DNA of 6,352 bases from a bacterium. Lineage in GTDB: Bacteria > Cyanobacteriota > Vampirovibrionia > Gastranaerophilales > Gastranaerophilaceae. A program made the position numbers and the translations under genes. The stretch covers positions 1 to 6,352 of the forward strand of contig JAFUUT010000190.1 of assembly GCA_017477685.1 (NCBI GenBank). Reading direction: 5' to 3'. The notes under the pieces are model-generated. The model worked only from the letters and a program-made list of their open reading frames with translations, had not been told where the DNA came from and ran no database searches. Positions 5,357 to 6,352 of the stretch are shown one piece after another; position 1 is the stretch's first letter, and every line of letters begins with the position of its first letter.

Positions 5357-6352
5357 ATGGAATGTCCTAAATGCGGAATGGAAATAGATAAAAATACTCT
5401 TGTATGCCCGAATTGTAAAAAGGTACTCAAGATTATTTGCCCTGTCTGTAAAACTATCAACGAAAAAAATGTTTGCAAAAGATGCGGGGAAATACTTGTT
5501 ACAAAATGTGCTAAATGCGGCAAGATTAATTTAATGCAGAACCAAAAATGCACAAAATGCGGATATTCTACAGAACAAAGCGCCATTGAAAATGAATCAA
5601 ATGTAGAAAGTTTCGCAGTTGTAAGAATTGATTTCCCAAATCTGGAAGTTATTAGAGGGGTCTTTGGAACTGAATTATATTCCAAATTCAAAAAGAACCT
5701 TGACAATCTTGTGCTCAATTCTATTCAAGGATTGGAAGTCCGCAGACAAATAATAAAAAACAACATTTACATTATCAGATTTAATACCGCATATACATTT
5801 TCTTCATCAGCTCAATATGCACTAAATGCAATAATTGAAATGGCAAATGCCATAACCAGATTAAACGTAAAACTTATTTCAAGAAAAGATATTATTCTTA
5901 AAGCTAATTTCAGCATATTCAAAAGGGATGCTGACCAAAATCCTTATGACATTGATAACGGTTTTATAGCAAATATGCTGAGTCAGGAAGAAAAGAAAGA
6001 AAAAAGAGCATTGGATTCCTGTCAAATAATTACAGATGAATCCTTTTTAGAGTATTACAGCGAAAAATACAAAATGGAATCTTTGAATACCGTACTTGTA
6101 GAAGGGGAAATGACACGTTTCTATCAAATAGATATTACTCCTTTTATCAAAATTGATGAGTACATGAAAGAAGATAAAATGGAAAATCAAGAAGATAAGC
6201 TCGAAGTTCCTACATTTGTACAAAATGCACTGTCTGTTCAAGAAGCACTTACCCTGCAAACAAATGAAAGCAGTATTGCAGAGTATGGCAATGACTTGTA
6301 TAGTATGGATTTGATTGAATTTGACGAAATTCACTGTGCATTCTTCAAGACA
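5357..6352 (+). CDS. zinc-ribbon array fused to a degenerate class III nucleotide-cyclase-like domain (C-terminus outside window)
   Basis: 332 codons read open to the right edge, so the protein is longer. Residues 1-70 hold six CxxC knuckles (C3/C6, C17/C20, C28/C31, C40/C43, C51/C54, C65/C68) spaced as three four-Cys zinc ribbons. From about 85 to 260 follows a fold I read as a class III adenylyl/guanylyl cyclase relative: VVRIDFPNLE (88-97) keeps the first metal Asp (D92), IIKNNIYIIRF (132-142) sits where 'GD' plus hydrophobic strand is expected, and CQIITDESF with LNTVLVEGEMTRFYQID (243-259) matches the usual cyclase end. The second metal Asp appears replaced (N135-N136), so activity is doubtful. 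A charged linker follows (about 264-285). A GGDEF-type palm domain is an alternative reading. Start: an in-frame TGA at 5342-5344 leaves this ATG as the only start that keeps the first CxxC. Related fusions often continue into an AAA+/NTPase and TPRs, which cannot be seen here. Confidence 0.82.
   Translation, partial: MECPKCGMEIDKNTLVCPNCKKVLKIICPVCKTINEKNVCKRCGEILVTKCAKCGKINLMQNQKCTKCGYSTEQSAIENESNVESFAVVRIDFPNLEVIRGVFGTELYSKFKKNLDNLVLNSIQGLEVRRQIIKNNIYIIRFNTAYTFSSSAQYALNAIIEMANAITRLNVKLISRKDIILKANFSIFKRDADQNPYDIDNGFIANMLSQEEKKEKRALDSCQIITDESFLEYYSEKYKMESLNTVLVEGEMTRFYQIDITPFIKIDEYMKEDKMENQEDKLEVPTFVQNALSVQEALTLQTNESSIAEYGNDLYSMDLIEFDEIHCAFFKT

Noticed and set aside
5350..5718. Minus-strand frame of 122 codons opposite the zinc-ribbon gene
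   Set aside because: The plus strand encodes six regularly spaced CxxC knuckles, which cannot be chance; the opposite frame is a shadow. The same applies to 6047-6334.
5609..6136. Active GGDEF diguanylate cyclase domain
   Set aside because: The first strand and helix resemble GGDEF, but no GG(D/E)EF signature is present (KNNIYI at that place) and the end of the domain fits class III cyclases better.
1..6352. CRISPR array, insertion sequence, tRNA or rRNA
   Set aside because: No regularly spaced repeats, transposase motifs, terminal inverted repeats, cloverleaf with GTTCRA-type T-loop, or rRNA signatures were seen on either strand.

Overview
The window is AT-rich bacterial DNA with compact genes, standard-code reading frames, good Shine-Dalgarno sites and several TGnTATAAT (extended -10) promoters. 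The RuvB and class III cyclase-like sequences, together with small proteins carrying an 'NF' stretch near an end, feel to me most like an uncultured gut Gastranaerophilales (Vampirovibrionia/Melainabacteria, the non-photosynthetic sister group of Cyanobacteria). That placement is a recollection-based inference, not a search result; a Firmicute-like AT-rich gut bacterium is the main alternative.

Layout, left to right. 1-275 (-): N-terminal 91 codons of an unrecognised protein that runs off the left edge. 409-699 (-): a 96-aa hypothetical protein with its own candidate promoter and terminator hairpin. 790-2435 (-): a two-gene operon, an Lrp/AsnC-family regulator followed with a 4-base ATGA overlap by a class I PLP aminotransferase, resembling the B. 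subtilis AlaR-AlaT (YugG-YugH) pairing. 2436-2534: a 99-bp divergent promoter region whose two -35 elements abut. 2535-3206 (+): a DmeF-like cation diffusion facilitator that stops right after the sixth membrane helix, without the usual cytoplasmic C-terminal domain. 3284-4072 (+): a UlaG-like metallo-beta-lactamase-fold hydrolase with its own strong promoter. 4073-4161: a convergent gap with a weak hairpin and a C8 tract. 4162-5232 (-): ruvB, with a GTG start. 5233-5356: a divergent intergenic region with a 13-bp direct repeat, one copy at each candidate promoter. 5357-6352 (+): the first 332 codons of a large protein with six CxxC knuckles (three double zinc ribbons) and a class III nucleotide-cyclase-like domain whose second metal-binding Asp is apparently lost.

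How the genes relate. The regulator and aminotransferase form one transcription unit for amino-acid (probably alanine/glutamate) transamination. The metal exporter faces away from them and shares their promoter space, so the regulator could act on both sides. The hydrolase, ruvB and the zinc-ribbon protein look like independent units. The two most unusual objects are the zinc-ribbon/degenerate-cyclase protein, which appears to be expressed from a leaderless transcript, and the exporter without a C-terminal domain. No mobile element, CRISPR array, tRNA or rRNA was seen, and no gene-free stretch exceeds about 135 bases.
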